Notes: generated from the sequence alone by a model not told the origin. 59,872 nucleotides of DNA from an uncultured Bacteroidia bacterium (GCA_902801625.1 CADCJI010000021.1:1-59872), one strand, 5' to 3'. Shown: positions 34,781 to 44,633, counted from the stretch's first letter. Numbers and translations: made by a program.

Positions 34781-36271
34781 TTATTTGAACAATCTGATGA
34801 TGTCATTGCCATTGGCCAAGATGACCAATCCCAACACGAGGATGAGACCCACCGTTTCGGCCACTTCCATGAACTTGTCGGAGGGTTTGCGGCGCGTGAT
34901 GATTTCCACCAACAGGAAAAGGATATGGCCGCCGTCCAAAGCCGGAATGGGCAAAATGTTCATCACGGCGAGGGCAATGGAGAGGAAGGCCGTCATACGC
35001 CAGAACAAACTCCAAATCCAGGTTTCAGGGAATATCTTGCCAATGGAGATGAAGCCTCCTACACTTTCATAGGCCTTGGTCTTGGGACTGAAAATAAGCT
35101 TCACCTGTTTCCAATAGTCGCTCAACCCACTGAAGGTCTCAGAGAAACCTGCGGGAATGGCCTGGAAGAAGGTGTATTGCTTCACTGCCATGTCAAACGA
35201 CTTGACGGTGGCTCCGATGATGGGTTGTTCGCCAAGGTGCATATCCAAAGCAATCGTATCTCTTGCACGAAGTGCCAACAGCTTGAGATCCTGATTCCTA
35301 AACTTTACAATCGTATTTTTGAAATCATGGAAATAGGGTGTGGCTTCATCATTAATGCCGATGATCTGGTCACCTTTTCTCAGGCCTGCCTTACGGGCGG
35401 GGCTCACCTCCATTTTGCCATTGACCGCAATGCTATCGGCCACGCTGTCAATCACAAAAGGCAATCGGGTTGAAATAAACTCTGCGTCTTGTGTGCTAAG
35501 CAAGGTAGCCGTGGCATCTTCAGGCAGTTCGACGACGACATTTTTGCCTTCGCGTTCTACCTCAACGGTTTTTGCTTTGTCGATGATGATTTGCAACGGT
35601 ATCTTGGCAAAGTCTTCATAATACTTTCCGTCAACAGACAATATCTTGTCGCCATCACGGAAACCCAACTCATAGCCCAAGCTATCGACCGCTATACCGT
35701 ATTTGTTGACTTCGGCTGTGGGCAGGTATGTCTTACCCTCCGAGGTCAGCAGGCCAATATAGATGATGAAGGCCAATACCACATTCATGAATACACCTGC
35801 CACCATGATGATGAAACGCTGCCAAGCAGGTTTGCTGCGGAACTCCCATTCCTTCGGAGGCTGCTGCATCTGCGACTTGTCCATCGATTCGTCAACCATG
35901 CCAGCAATTTTGTTATAGCCTCCCAACGGGAACCAACCGATGCCGTATTCCGTCTCGTCGCTACGACGCCAGTCGTCCTCAGGCAAGGTATTCAGGTCAA
36001 TAGGCTCGTAGTTCTTTTGCTTCTTTCCGGCTGCGTCCCTATATTCGGTGACGGTATATTTCTCTGGCACATTCTTCGAGAAAAACTTGAAGCGCCACTT
36101 GCCGTTCACCTTTTTGCAACGGAAGAGCGAAAAGCCCCAATCGAAGAAAAGATAGAACTTCTCGACACGAGTCTTAAAGGCCTTGGCAGCAAGGAAATGC
36201 CCCAATTCGTGGACAAAGATTAATATGGAAAGAGAAAGGAAAAATTGTAATACCTTTATTAATATAGTCAT
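34781..36271 (-). CDS. rseP: RseP-like site-2 membrane metalloprotease
   Basis: A 496-residue intramembrane zinc protease. The HExxH motif is HELGH at residues about 21-25 in the first helix; a GGYNKIAGMVDES segment follows. PDZ domains lie around 195-330 (GYELGFRDGDKILSVDG and ARKAGLRKGDQIIGIND). The second catalytic motif NILPIPALDGGH is near 440. RseP cleaves anti-sigma factors and signal peptides within the membrane and might act on FecR-type proteins such as the one at 1351. A perfect -7 box is at 36305. Confidence 0.94.
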   Translation of the reverse strand: MTILIKVLQFFLSLSILIFVHELGHFLAAKAFKTRVEKFYLFFDWGFSLFRCKKVNGKWRFKFFSKNVPEKYTVTEYRDAAGKKQKNYEPIDLNTLPEDDWRRSDETEYGIGWFPLGGYNKIAGMVDESMDKSQMQQPPKEWEFRSKPAWQRFIIMVAGVFMNVVLAFIIYIGLLTSEGKTYLPTAEVNKYGIAVDSLGYELGFRDGDKILSVDGKYYEDFAKIPLQIIIDKAKTVEVEREGKNVVVELPEDATATLLSTQDAEFISTRLPFVIDSVADSIAVNGKMEVSPARKAGLRKGDQIIGINDEATPYFHDFKNTIVKFRNQDLKLLALRARDTIALDMHLGEQPIIGATVKSFDMAVKQYTFFQAIPAGFSETFSGLSDYWKQVKLIFSPKTKAYESVGGFISIGKIFPETWIWSLFWRMTAFLSIALAVMNILPIPALDGGHILFLLVEIITRRKPSDKFMEVAETVGLILVLGLVILANGNDIIRLFK

Positions 36272-36304
36272 AGTCGATTTTGTTTATCGGTGAAAAAAAC
36301 GGCG

Positions 36305-36312
36305 CAAAGATA
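36305..36312 (-). promoter_or_regulatory. -7 promoter box for rseP
   Basis: The minus strand reads TATCTTTG, 33 bases before the start codon and directly after the M23 peptidase stop region. Confidence 0.6.
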
Positions 36313-36319
36313 GTGATTT

Positions 36320-37255
36320 TTAGTTTTCGTCGGGATGATTAATGGTCATATAATCAATAGGGTTGACAGCGATGCCGCTGTGCCATAGCTCAAAATGCAG
36401 GTGCTCGGTTTCTTCTTGGTCACCCGAGCGACCCAAAATGGCGATGGCCTCCCCTGCCCTGACATAGTCACCTTCTTTCTTGAGCAGCGTTGCATTGTGC
36501 TTATAGACTGAGAAATAGCTGTCAGAATGCTGAATGCCGATGCAATAGCCGTTATTGATGCTCCATGTGGAGAAGACCACAGTGCCGTCGTATGTTGCGT
36601 TGATGATTTGGTCGCCGTCAGAGATAATGTCGACGCCAAAATGTCCGTTATCGGGATTGAAACCATTAATCACTGTGCCATTAATGGGGACAAAGAAATT
36701 CTTCACCAACGAACTCGGCTTGGTGGGCGGCAGATAGTCGGGGCCAAAGAGGTTGTATTGGTTTTGGGCCTCATATTCGGCGCGAAGCAGGCTGTCCTCC
36801 ACCGATTTCTTCAGCGTAATGGTATCCGTGACACCTTTCGGCAATGGCTCATAAATATTCAATGATGCCAAAGCACTATCGGCGGCAAAGTCATAGCCTT
36901 CGACGATTTTCTTCAGGTTCTCGAAGTAGACATCCTTTTTCCGCATCTCGCGACTGAGCGAATCGGCGCGAAGATTGAGTTCGTACACCTCACGGTCCAA
37001 GCTAGTGTCAGTGTAGCCTGGGATGTATTCGCGCAAAGGCGTAAAGGCGATGATAAAAGTGGTAATGACAATAAGCAACAAAGCGATGCCGATAATGACG
37101 AGGATTAGGTTGAGTAAGTTCAGCTTGAAGTTGAGTATGGGCCGGCCGCTTTCATCGTGCGACATCAGGAAGTCGTATTTCCGGTTCAGCTTCTTGAGGG
37201 AGACATTGCGCAACTTGGGCCTCTTCGGCTTTGTATTTTGGGGTGTTTCTGACAT
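36320..37255 (-). CDS. M23 family murein peptidase
   Basis: A 311-residue membrane-anchored peptidase. The cytoplasmic basic N-terminus is followed by a transmembrane helix (LLNLILVIIGIALLLIVITTF in part, residues about 50-75), a coiled-coil segment, and a LytM domain: GHFGVDIISDG supplies the HxxxD zinc ligands and EHLHFEL the HxH motif, so it should be catalytically intact. It probably trims peptidoglycan crosslinks in the periplasm. ATG 37255 is used because an upstream in-frame ATG overlaps the promoter box at 37286. Confidence 0.9.
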   Translation of the reverse strand: MSETPQNTKPKRPKLRNVSLKKLNRKYDFLMSHDESGRPILNFKLNLLNLILVIIGIALLLIVITTFIIAFTPLREYIPGYTDTSLDREVYELNLRADSLSREMRKKDVYFENLKKIVEGYDFAADSALASLNIYEPLPKGVTDTITLKKSVEDSLLRAEYEAQNQYNLFGPDYLPPTKPSSLVKNFFVPINGTVINGFNPDNGHFGVDIISDGDQIINATYDGTVVFSTWSINNGYCIGIQHSDSYFSVYKHNATLLKKEGDYVRAGEAIAILGRSGDQEETEHLHFELWHSGIAVNPIDYMTINHPDEN

Positions 37256-37285
37256 TTTGCTATGTGATAGGTCATTAATAACCTG

Positions 37286-37293
37286 CAAAAATA
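37286..37293 (-). promoter_or_regulatory. -7 promoter box for the M23 peptidase
   Basis: The minus strand reads TATTTTTG then CAGG, 31 bases before the chosen start. Confidence 0.6.
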
Positions 37294-37315
37294 GGAAAAA
37301 ATTGCGACATACACG

Positions 37316-37349
37316 AAAAAAGGCCGACCGCTCACGCAGTCAGCCTTTT
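37316..37349 (-). terminator. Intrinsic terminator of the T9SS cargo pair
   Basis: On the minus strand AAAAGGC-GAC and GTC-GCC arms are followed by TTTTTT. It lies 22 bases after the stop of the gene at 37371 and separates that operon from the M23 gene. Confidence 0.85.
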
Positions 37350-37370
37350 GCTCGTTTTGAAAAGGAATCC

Positions 37371-40300
37371 CTATTCTTTCACCACTACCCGCGCCGTATG
37401 GTTTCTCCCTTCTGCATCCGTAATGCGCAGCAGATAAATTCCTTTCACCAAAACCGCCACTTCAATCTCATTCGTTCCCCGCACCGTCTTCACCATCTGT
37501 CCAAGCGCATTGTAAACCTGCACTTCTTTAGCTTCAACTCCTTCTATTGTTACCTTTTCATTGGCGGGATTGGGATATAGTATAACATGCTCGTTCTCAA
37601 CAGTCTCATCAATGCTCCATGTATCGCAAACCTCTGCCCAGTCGATGGATGGGTCTTCGGCATTGGGTGCAGGTTGCGACTCGCAAAGGTGGCCATATTC
37701 ATCGCGGAATGTTATGGTGACTTTGTAGTTGTAGCAGGAATATTCTGTTTCGTCAATCGGGTCAAAATAACGCACATGGCTCCAATAGCCCGGGTAGGGG
37801 AATTGCGCGATTTTCTCGTAACTTCCATTGTCGTGCGAGCGATACAGATTGTAGTGCAGTTCGCCCATGGAAGGCTCCTCTAATAGCAGCAAATCTTCCC
37901 CTTCCATTTGGTTGTCGATGTCGGCCCTGACCATGAAGGAGCCATTCATTTCAGGCTTGTACCAATAGCCATCGAGGCAAACCCATCGTCCATCATCCGT
38001 TGAGCCGTCGTCGTGCGCGTAGGCAGCTGGATTCTCAATGCCTTGTTGGTGGATGATGATCCAGATTGGCCAAGTCATAATCTGGTATGGGTGTTCAAAG
38101 TTCACAGTGTGCCATTGGTTTACGCCAGTGAGTTGCACGGTCTGTTGCCAAACAATCGTAGTGGGCGAATTGTAGCCAGAATAGATCAAAATGTCGTATT
38201 CCCCATCGGCAACGCTGTAAAGCGATACGCTTTTTACGAAAGAGCCCAACATGTCTGCCCCCGTTGCTTTAAAGCCCCAAGAAAGGTTTCCCTCATAGCC
38301 CACCGCATCGATGAATTCCCCATTTTCATACTGGCAATGCGCTTTGCGAAGGTCTTCACCCCATTTCAACCTTACGCCGTCAGTGCCTTGGCACCAATCG
38401 GCCTCGGCTGCTATGCTACCTATAATCACACATTCACCGTACTGATTGGCAAAACCGCTTTGGCATGAACCCGTGGGGAAAATATTGTAGTCGTTCACTT
38501 TGTAATAATAGGTGCCTTGAGGAACTGTGTCCAAGTATTCAAAGGAATCCGATGTGTTGTCCTTGGCCAAAGCGCCAATCAAAGCATATTGATTATCCAA
38601 AATGCTCTTGCGGTAAATCTCATAGTAAGTTTTTACATCGTCGCGCAAAGGGATGTCATCTTCCTTGTCCCACGTCAGGCGGTTGAGTTCGTCCGTTCCG
38701 TTCAACGGCTCGGTGCTGACTTCGAGGTTCTTTGGCGGATAGCAAGGTCTGACCTCAACGCTTTGCAGGCAGGCTTTGGTAGGATAGTCGAAGAAAAGGT
38801 GGTCGTAATAGACATTTTGGATGCTGTAGGTGTGGATGCCGTGAGGGACATTCTCATCGATATAGTAACATTGGTTCACGCCGTGGGCGATGAGTTCTCC
38901 ATCGCGGAAGATGTCGCTATAGGCCACGCCGAAATAAAGAGGTATATAACCAATGATGTCGAAAGCAATGCCTTGTTGGGTTTGTGTCCCTGGATCAATC
39001 ATGGGCTGCCACCCCGTAGCCTCGGAATAGATGCGAGCCTCGCCCGTAGTGGTTTCGCCCAATCGAGTGACGGGAATCACATGCACATCGTCGCGCAACG
39101 AGCCTTTGAACGATGCCACAAACCAATAGGTATGATTTGGCTCCAATTGCATTCCCATTCCAACATACTCCAAATTAGCAAGGGTATAAAAAACGGGCCG
39201 ACGGACATCCGAAAAATCGTCCTCGCCGGTGCGGTAGATGTGTGCCCATTCGTAGCAGTCCAACCAACCTTGATATAGGCAGTTGATGCCATCCCCACCG
39301 CCTATAGGATTTCCACCATTCAATGGGTCGCCGTCATAAATGGTAAGGTAGGCAGCCGTAATGGTTGAAGTCGGTGTTGGGCCTTCATAGACATAAAAGC
39401 GGAGGCCGGCAAAACTGGTGGGAGCACCTTCGGTAATGGTGAACTTGTCCATCACCTTGAAACCTGCTTCTTTATCGGCGTTGAAACCGTAAGCTGTTAA
39501 GCCGTCATGCAATGCACTGACATCCCAACCATCGTTGTAGCCCGCGCCCGGATGGGTGATAACATCGGGCTCACCAATGAACCACTTCTGATTTTCTCCG
39601 TCTTTGGATTTGAAAATCTCATACGGCGTATCCCAAGTCAGTTCCACATGGGTCGAGTCGATAAACTCGCCGTGAAATTCGTAAACGCCATCAAAATTGG
39701 AGCAGGAAGAATAAGTGAAAGTGAACGCTGTTGTGTCAGAGATGCCGTCAGTGAGGATGCTGGCCACCGAAAGGGTGTAGTCGTGACCATCCTGCAAAGT
39801 GTCCGTATCGATTTGGTACTCGTTTTCAATAATATCGCCAATCAGAACATCATCCAGCCACAACCTGAAACCGAGGATGTTGTTGGAAACAGGTTCTTCC
39901 GTTTCACCAATAATGCACACATTGTCGATGGCAAAATGGTCTTGGGGGTAGCGACTCTTGAAGCGGAAACGCATCTCGAAATGATGTGAAATCATCTCGG
40001 TTATTTCGCCAAGGAACCTTCCTGATTGGGCGTTCCAAGGCAAGAAAAGACTTTCCCATGACCAAGACACGCCATCACTTCTCATTTGACACTCGCCCTC
40101 GGTATCGCTCCAATTCTCCATATAATCATAGTCGAACATGACGAAAGCCCTTTTGTAGCCACGCAAATCTATAGCGGGTGAATGGAAACACTCTTCCATG
40201 TAATCTGTGCTGTTCAATTGGTTGGATTGGACATAGAGGTATGTAGAACCGTCAGGCGGAAAGTTGAGTTGCGGATTGGTGGCAGGCGACTCAAAACGCC

Positions 40301-40520
40301 ATGGCTCCACAATATTGCCTTCGCTGTAAATGGTCCAGCCTTCAGGCAGTTGGCCATCATTAAAGTCGAAAACGGTTTGTTCAAAAAAATCAGGACTCAC
40401 CCAGGTGGCATACCCCGTAGCACCCACTTCCAGTTTGAACGGTTTCTGCGCCTGAATATGCATCATCCCTCCTGCCATCAGCAGGAGCGCAAGCAGGGTG
40501 TAAAACTTCAAGTGTTTCAT
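37371..40520 (-). CDS. Large T9SS-sorted protein with cleaved-adhesin-like domain
   Basis: A 1049-residue secreted protein. It has a signal peptide (YTLLALLLMAGGMMHIQAQ). Residues about 45-205 resemble the gingipain cleaved adhesin domain: FDFNDGQLPEGWTIYSEGN, then FVMFDYDYMENWSD and HFAIDNVCIIGE. Several fibronectin III-like blocks follow, with a jelly-roll-like segment near 770-860. The type A sorting domain starts about residue 979 (VILYPNPANEKVTIEG). Its ATG overlaps the preceding cargo gene by 4 bases, so they form an operon. Likely an adhesin; no catalytic site is seen. Confidence 0.85.
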   Translation of the reverse strand: MKHLKFYTLLALLLMAGGMMHIQAQKPFKLEVGATGYATWVSPDFFEQTVFDFNDGQLPEGWTIYSEGNIVEPWRFESPATNPQLNFPPDGSTYLYVQSNQLNSTDYMEECFHSPAIDLRGYKRAFVMFDYDYMENWSDTEGECQMRSDGVSWSWESLFLPWNAQSGRFLGEITEMISHHFEMRFRFKSRYPQDHFAIDNVCIIGETEEPVSNNILGFRLWLDDVLIGDIIENEYQIDTDTLQDGHDYTLSVASILTDGISDTTAFTFTYSSCSNFDGVYEFHGEFIDSTHVELTWDTPYEIFKSKDGENQKWFIGEPDVITHPGAGYNDGWDVSALHDGLTAYGFNADKEAGFKVMDKFTITEGAPTSFAGLRFYVYEGPTPTSTITAAYLTIYDGDPLNGGNPIGGGDGINCLYQGWLDCYEWAHIYRTGEDDFSDVRRPVFYTLANLEYVGMGMQLEPNHTYWFVASFKGSLRDDVHVIPVTRLGETTTGEARIYSEATGWQPMIDPGTQTQQGIAFDIIGYIPLYFGVAYSDIFRDGELIAHGVNQCYYIDENVPHGIHTYSIQNVYYDHLFFDYPTKACLQSVEVRPCYPPKNLEVSTEPLNGTDELNRLTWDKEDDIPLRDDVKTYYEIYRKSILDNQYALIGALAKDNTSDSFEYLDTVPQGTYYYKVNDYNIFPTGSCQSGFANQYGECVIIGSIAAEADWCQGTDGVRLKWGEDLRKAHCQYENGEFIDAVGYEGNLSWGFKATGADMLGSFVKSVSLYSVADGEYDILIYSGYNSPTTIVWQQTVQLTGVNQWHTVNFEHPYQIMTWPIWIIIHQQGIENPAAYAHDDGSTDDGRWVCLDGYWYKPEMNGSFMVRADIDNQMEGEDLLLLEEPSMGELHYNLYRSHDNGSYEKIAQFPYPGYWSHVRYFDPIDETEYSCYNYKVTITFRDEYGHLCESQPAPNAEDPSIDWAEVCDTWSIDETVENEHVILYPNPANEKVTIEGVEAKEVQVYNALGQMVKTVRGTNEIEVAVLVKGIYLLRITDAEGRNHTARVVVKE

Positions 40521-42079
40521 CGTATCATTATCTTATTCGTGTAAACATTTCCATCCGCATCCATAATGCGCACCAGATAAACCCCTTCCACCAATCCACT
40601 CAAATCAATCTCATTCGTCCTCCGAACCTTCTTCACCATCTGCCCAAGGGCATTGTAAACCCGCACCTCATCAGCAACAACACCTTCAATGCAAACAAGC
40701 CCATTGGCAGGATTGGGGAAAACAGCAACCTTTGTTCCATTTTCATTTTCGCCAACACCTTCCGTCTGTTTACAATACACAATGTTGTATGATTTTGAGG
40801 TTTCACCGTCGCTATAAACCGCCAAAACATGGTAATTCAATCGCCCTCCGCCTGAGTAGTTGTCGGTGTATTCCGTTTCGGTAATCAAGTCTTCACTGAC
40901 CAAGGTCACACCTCTATAAATCTGATAACCAACAAGCACCTCATCGGGTTTCAATTCTGGCTCATTCCAACGAAGCGTAACGCTGTTTTCACCAAAATTT
41001 GTTATCTCACAATCCATAACAGGCGTATGGTGTTCCAACCAATCAGGCTTGAAATCGTGGAAATAGGTGGTTACCAAAGTATCGCCGTAGGAACGGTAAT
41101 AGGCAATATAGCATCTGTCGCCTTGGGGTTCTTCAACTGGCGTACCCCACTCGGTAAAATTGTATGAAAGCGTGTCAAGGCAAACATAGAACACACCTGG
41201 CTCCCTGTCCAAAAACACAATTCCTCCATTCCTTATGTCAAAAAGGCAAAATATACTGTCATCAACTATAATGTCAATCGGATTCGATTCGGAATCAATC
41301 AAGGTTCGGAAATTGGTACCGTAATCGTCGCTGTAATATAATTTGGTGAATTTAGATGAATATCTTTGGCCGTATAACTCGCCTTCCATCGGCCCAATTC
41401 CAATATGATAGTTCCTCAATTCGTGAGGAAATGTCAGCGTATCTACGGTTTGGGAAAAATCTGTCGTGTAGAACCACCTGTCCGTACCTCCAATTTCTTT
41501 GTAATAGAACTCTCCGTGATTCCAACCTGCAACCTGTTTTGTGTAGACAGGTGTCGTAAAAGTGATGATTGTATCATCGAAGTGGGTGCCGTAATCATAA
41601 CTTGCAATAAAGGAATAATTATACTCCTCGTCAGGTTCTAACTTGACAATCTCACCAGGCACATTCGCGAAACACCAATACGATGGTGGAGATGGAACCA
41701 TATAATCGTCAACCGCTCTCCAAGTTTGTCCACAATCCTCGGTTACAAGGACTTTCTCCGCGACAGAATAATCCAAGTTGTAGAAATGTCCAGGAGCCCC
41801 ATCATATAACACTTCTCCCATTCCCGACATGGTGGCAGTGTCAATCACCCATGTTAAATCGTCGTAAGTGGCGATAACATCAATATGGGCACCATGGTCG
41901 GTGAATCTGCAAAGATTGTATTTGTATCCCATAAAGGTATATTCATACCATTGTTTTTGGATGATGATTTCGCCTGGTTCCGTACCGATGAAAAGTTGCT
42001 CGGAGGATTGCGCTTGCATCGTCACCTCTCCCGTCATCAGCAGGAGCGTAAATAGGGTGTAAAGTCTTGTTGCTTTCAT
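40517..42079 (-). CDS. T9SS-sorted surface protein
   Basis: A 520-residue secreted protein: signal peptide (LYTLFTLLLMTGEVTMQAQ), beta-rich middle with aspartate box-like phrases (YYSDDYGTNFRTL, VTEDCGQTWRAVDD) reminiscent of BNR/sialidase-type propeller repeats, a fibronectin III-like block near 360-440, and a type A sorting domain from about residue 450 (VAVFPNPANGLVCIEG) ending VEGVYLVRIMDADG. The sorting domain is closely related to that of the next gene. No sialidase catalytic residues can be assigned. A TAATTTTG box lies at 42108 upstream. Confidence 0.83.
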   Translation of the reverse strand: MKATRLYTLFTLLLMTGEVTMQAQSSEQLFIGTEPGEIIIQKQWYEYTFMGYKYNLCRFTDHGAHIDVIATYDDLTWVIDTATMSGMGEVLYDGAPGHFYNLDYSVAEKVLVTEDCGQTWRAVDDYMVPSPPSYWCFANVPGEIVKLEPDEEYNYSFIASYDYGTHFDDTIITFTTPVYTKQVAGWNHGEFYYKEIGGTDRWFYTTDFSQTVDTLTFPHELRNYHIGIGPMEGELYGQRYSSKFTKLYYSDDYGTNFRTLIDSESNPIDIIVDDSIFCLFDIRNGGIVFLDREPGVFYVCLDTLSYNFTEWGTPVEEPQGDRCYIAYYRSYGDTLVTTYFHDFKPDWLEHHTPVMDCEITNFGENSVTLRWNEPELKPDEVLVGYQIYRGVTLVSEDLITETEYTDNYSGGGRLNYHVLAVYSDGETSKSYNIVYCKQTEGVGENENGTKVAVFPNPANGLVCIEGVVADEVRVYNALGQMVKKVRRTNEIDLSGLVEGVYLVRIMDADGNVYTNKIMIR

Positions 42080-42375
42080 TTCAAAGTGTTTTTCTGTGTT
42101 ATGCAGGCAAAATTATTCAAAAAAACACCAAAAAAGCTATCTGTCAAGCCCTAAAACGGTTTTGTCCCTATTATTTTCGGTTTTGAAATTTTCAATGTAT
42201 TGAAATTCAAATGTTTATGGAAAATCGGATTTTGGGTTTGTCCCTATTTTTTTCTTGGTTTCAAGAGAAAAGACGAAACAATATACTGTCTGCAGCGGCC
42301 ATAGATCCCAAGCCACCGCACTGCCAGCGCAGGGATGACATGTCCGCTGCAGCCTTGATGCTGAAGGTCAATAAC

Positions 42376-42411
42376 GCAAAAGACCCACCCCTTTCGAGGC
42401 AGGTCTTTTGC
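42376..42411. terminator. Probable terminator downstream of groEL
   Basis: Perfect 10-bp stem GCAAAAGACC/GGTCTTTTGC, loop of 16 bases, T-rich flank on both strands. Confidence 0.6.
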
Positions 42412-42426
42412 TCGTTTTCTATTTAG

Positions 42427-42486
42427 GAACACGGATCCCACGGATTTAACGGAAATCCATCCGTGTCATCCGTGCTATCCGTGTTC
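42427..42486. repeat. ATCCGTG inverted repeat
   Basis: Repeated ATCCGTG words face CACGGAT words on the other arm, giving an imperfect palindrome between the terminator and the groEL stop codon. Confidence 0.65.
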
Positions 42487-42508
42487 AATGATTATCCGCG
42501 TTTCAGGA

Positions 42509-44023
42509 TTACATCATCCCGTCCATTCCGCCGCCCATGGGCATAGGAGGTGTGGGAGGCGTAGGCTCCTTGTGGTTGCTGATGACGCACTCGGTGGTCA
42601 GCAGCATACCGGCGATGGAAGCAGCGTTCTCCAAAGCGACTCTCGACACCTTGACGGGGTCAATGACACCAGTGCTGAGCAAGTTCTCATAGACCTCAGT
42701 GCGGGCATTGAAACCGAAGTCGTTCTTGCCTTCCATGACCTTGTTGACCACGACCGAGCCTTCCAAGCCGGCGTTTTCAACAATCTGACGCAGCGGCTCT
42801 TCCAAGGCGCGCTTGATGATGGCGATACCCGTGGTCTCGTCCTCGTTTTCACCCTTCATCTTCTCGATGGCCTTGATGGCGCGGATGAAACCGACACCGC
42901 CGCCGGGGATGATACCCTCTTCGATGGCAGCGCGGGTGGCGTTCAAAGCGTCCTCAACGCGGTCTTTCTTTTCCTTCATCTCGACCTCGGAAGCGGCGCC
43001 CACGTAAATGACTGCCACGCCACCGGCCAACTTGGCCAAGCGCTCTTGCAGTTTCTCGCGGTCGTAGTCGCTCGTGGTGGTCTTGATTTGGGCCTTGATT
43101 TGGTTGGTGCGGCCTTCGATGTCCTTCTTGGCACCGTGACCGTTCACGATGGTGGTGTTGTCCTTGTTGATGCTGACCTTATCGGCCTGACCCAGCATTT
43201 GCAGGGTGGCATCCTCAAGTTTGTAGCCCTTCTCTTCGCTGATGACAGTTCCACCAGTCAGAATGGCGATGTCTTCCAGCATCTCTTTACGACGGTCACC
43301 GAAGCCAGGAGCCTTGACAGCAGCGACTTTCAGCGAGCCACGCAGACGGTTGACCACCAAGGTAGCCAAAGCTTCACCATCGATGTCCTCAGCGATGATG
43401 ATGAGGGCACGACCCGTTTGCAAGGTCTTTTCGAGCACGGGCAGCAAGTCCTTCATCACGGAGATCTTCTTGTCGTAGATCAAGATGTAAGGATTCTCAT
43501 AAACGGCTTCCATCTTCTCGGTGTTGGTGACGAAGTAAGGCGAGATGTAGCCACGGTCGAACTGCATACCTTCGACGACGTCGACATAGGTGTTGATGCC
43601 CTTGGCATCCTCAACAGTGATGACACCTTCTTGTTTCACCTTGCTCATAGCCTCGGCGATGAGACCGCCGATTTCGCTGTCGTTGTTGGCAGAGATGGTA
43701 GCCACTTGTTTAATCTTCTCGTTGTCGCCATCGACCTTCACTGACATCTTCTTCAGCGAAGCAACCACAGCGGCAACAGCCTTGTCGATACCGCGCTTCA
43801 GGTCGAGCGGGTTGGCACCGGCGGTGACGTTTTTCAGACCCGTAGCCACGATGCTCTGAGCCAATACGGTGGCGGTGGTGGTACCATCACCAGCGAGGTC
43901 GTTGGTCTTGGAAGCGACTTCCTTCACCAACTGGGCGCCCATGTTCTCAACGGGGTCGATGAGTTCGATTTCCTTGGCGACCGTCACACCGTCCTTGGTG
44001 ATTTGGGGAGCGCCATACGACTT
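42509..44023 (-). pseudogene. groEL: Chaperonin GroEL, 5'-truncated
   Basis: About 505 codons match GroEL from [20 protein letters not shown] through [11 protein letters not shown] (ATP site) to the GGM-rich end [12 protein letters not shown]. The first ~41 residues, including the nucleotide-binding LGPKG loop, are absent. The reading frame upstream of codon 42 runs into a palindromic repeat and a TAG at 44075-44077. Only 69 bases separate it from groES, too few for the missing codons. The only in-frame start is a GTG at 43987. The remaining sequence is intact with no frameshift. Either an assembly error or a real disruption; if this is the only copy, a real break should be lethal. Confidence 0.88.
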
Positions 44024-44057
44024 ATTTGTTGACTGTTGAAGTGTTGAATTGTTGTTT

Positions 44058-44087
44058 TGTAGAGACGTAGCGCGCTACGTCTTTACA
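44058..44087. repeat. GTAGAGACG-type palindrome fused to groEL
   Basis: Core AGACGTAGCGCGCTACGTCT (44063-44082) is a perfect 20-base palindrome, extended by TGTA/TACA to 30 bases with one mismatch. It lies immediately after the groES stop codon and upstream of the broken groEL start. Confidence 0.88.
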
Positions 44088-44092
44088 CCAGA

Positions 44093-44371
44093 TTAGATGA
44101 TTGCAATGACATCGTTTTCACGCATAATCATATAATCTTTGCCGTCGAGGTGGAACTCGGTGCCAGCGTATTTGCCATAGATGACAGTGTCGCCGACCTT
44201 CAGGGTCATTTGGTTGTCTTTCGTGCCAGGACCCACGGCTACGACGGTTCCTTGTTGGGGTTTCTCTTTGGCGGTGTCGGGGATGATGATACCGCTAGCG
44301 GTTTTCTGTTCGGCGGCGGCGGGCTCGATGACCACGCGGTCAGCCAAAGGTTTAATTGATAATTTTGCCAT
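44093..44371 (-). CDS. groES: Co-chaperonin GroES
   Basis: A 92-residue co-chaperonin, full length. It starts [20 protein letters not shown], with the mobile-loop region [16 protein letters not shown] and the conserved GTVVAVGPG. It caps the GroEL cavity during protein folding. groES-groEL order is normal, but groEL downstream lacks its start (see that entry). No TAnnTTTG or CIRCE element was found upstream; the 240-base upstream region instead contains repeat family 3. Confidence 0.95.
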   Translation of the reverse strand: MAKLSIKPLADRVVIEPAAAEQKTASGIIIPDTAKEKPQQGTVVAVGPGTKDNQMTLKVGDTVIYGKYAGTEFHLDGKDYMIMRENDVIAII

Positions 44372-44423
44372 TTTATTTGATGTTTAATTGTTGATTGTTT
44401 AATCGTTGAACTGTTGTCGCTTC

Positions 44424-44503
44424 GCGTCATTGCGAGGAGGAACGACAAAGCAATCTAGAATTATAGTTCTTTGTCTGGACTGCTTCGTGCCTCGCAGTGA
44501 CGC
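44424..44503. repeat. Dispersed repeat family 3, second copy
   Basis: GCGTCATTGCGAGG (44424-44437) and CCTCGCAGTGACGC (44490-44503) are the outer arms; AAAGCAATCTAGA lies inside. Related to the copy at 28380-28473. Confidence 0.8.
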
Positions 44504-44607
44504 AAAGCGCGTCAAAAAGACGACGCCTTTGTTAGTCATAATTCGTGCCAAAGTGGAAAATGGCAGGGTTTTGTCAGTCGGGGTGACAAAGTGACACAAA
44601 AAGGGCT

Positions 44608-44615
44608 TATCTTTG
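44608..44615 (+). promoter_or_regulatory. -7 promoter box for the MATE gene
   Basis: TATCTTTG followed by CGCTC, 18 bases before the ATG at 44634. An in-frame TTG start at 44613 overlaps the box and is therefore rejected. Confidence 0.6.
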
Positions 44616-44633
44616 CGCTCGAATTCGACAACC

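Larger units (their letters stand above)
42080..42508. other. Intergenic stretch: promoter, terminator and repeat
   Basis: Contains no supported gene. TAATTTTG on the minus strand at 42108-42115 is a -7 box for the cargo operon. GCAAAAGACC/GGTCTTTTGC (42376-42385, 42402-42411) is a probable terminator. GAACACGGAT (42427-42436) and ATCCGTGTTC (42477-42486) bound a CCGTG-rich repeat. Confidence 0.6.

Noticed and set aside
43987-44092. A frameshift hiding the groEL start in another frame
   Set aside because: Only 69 bases lie between groES and the homologous part of groEL, too short for 41 codons in any frame, and they are repeat sequence.
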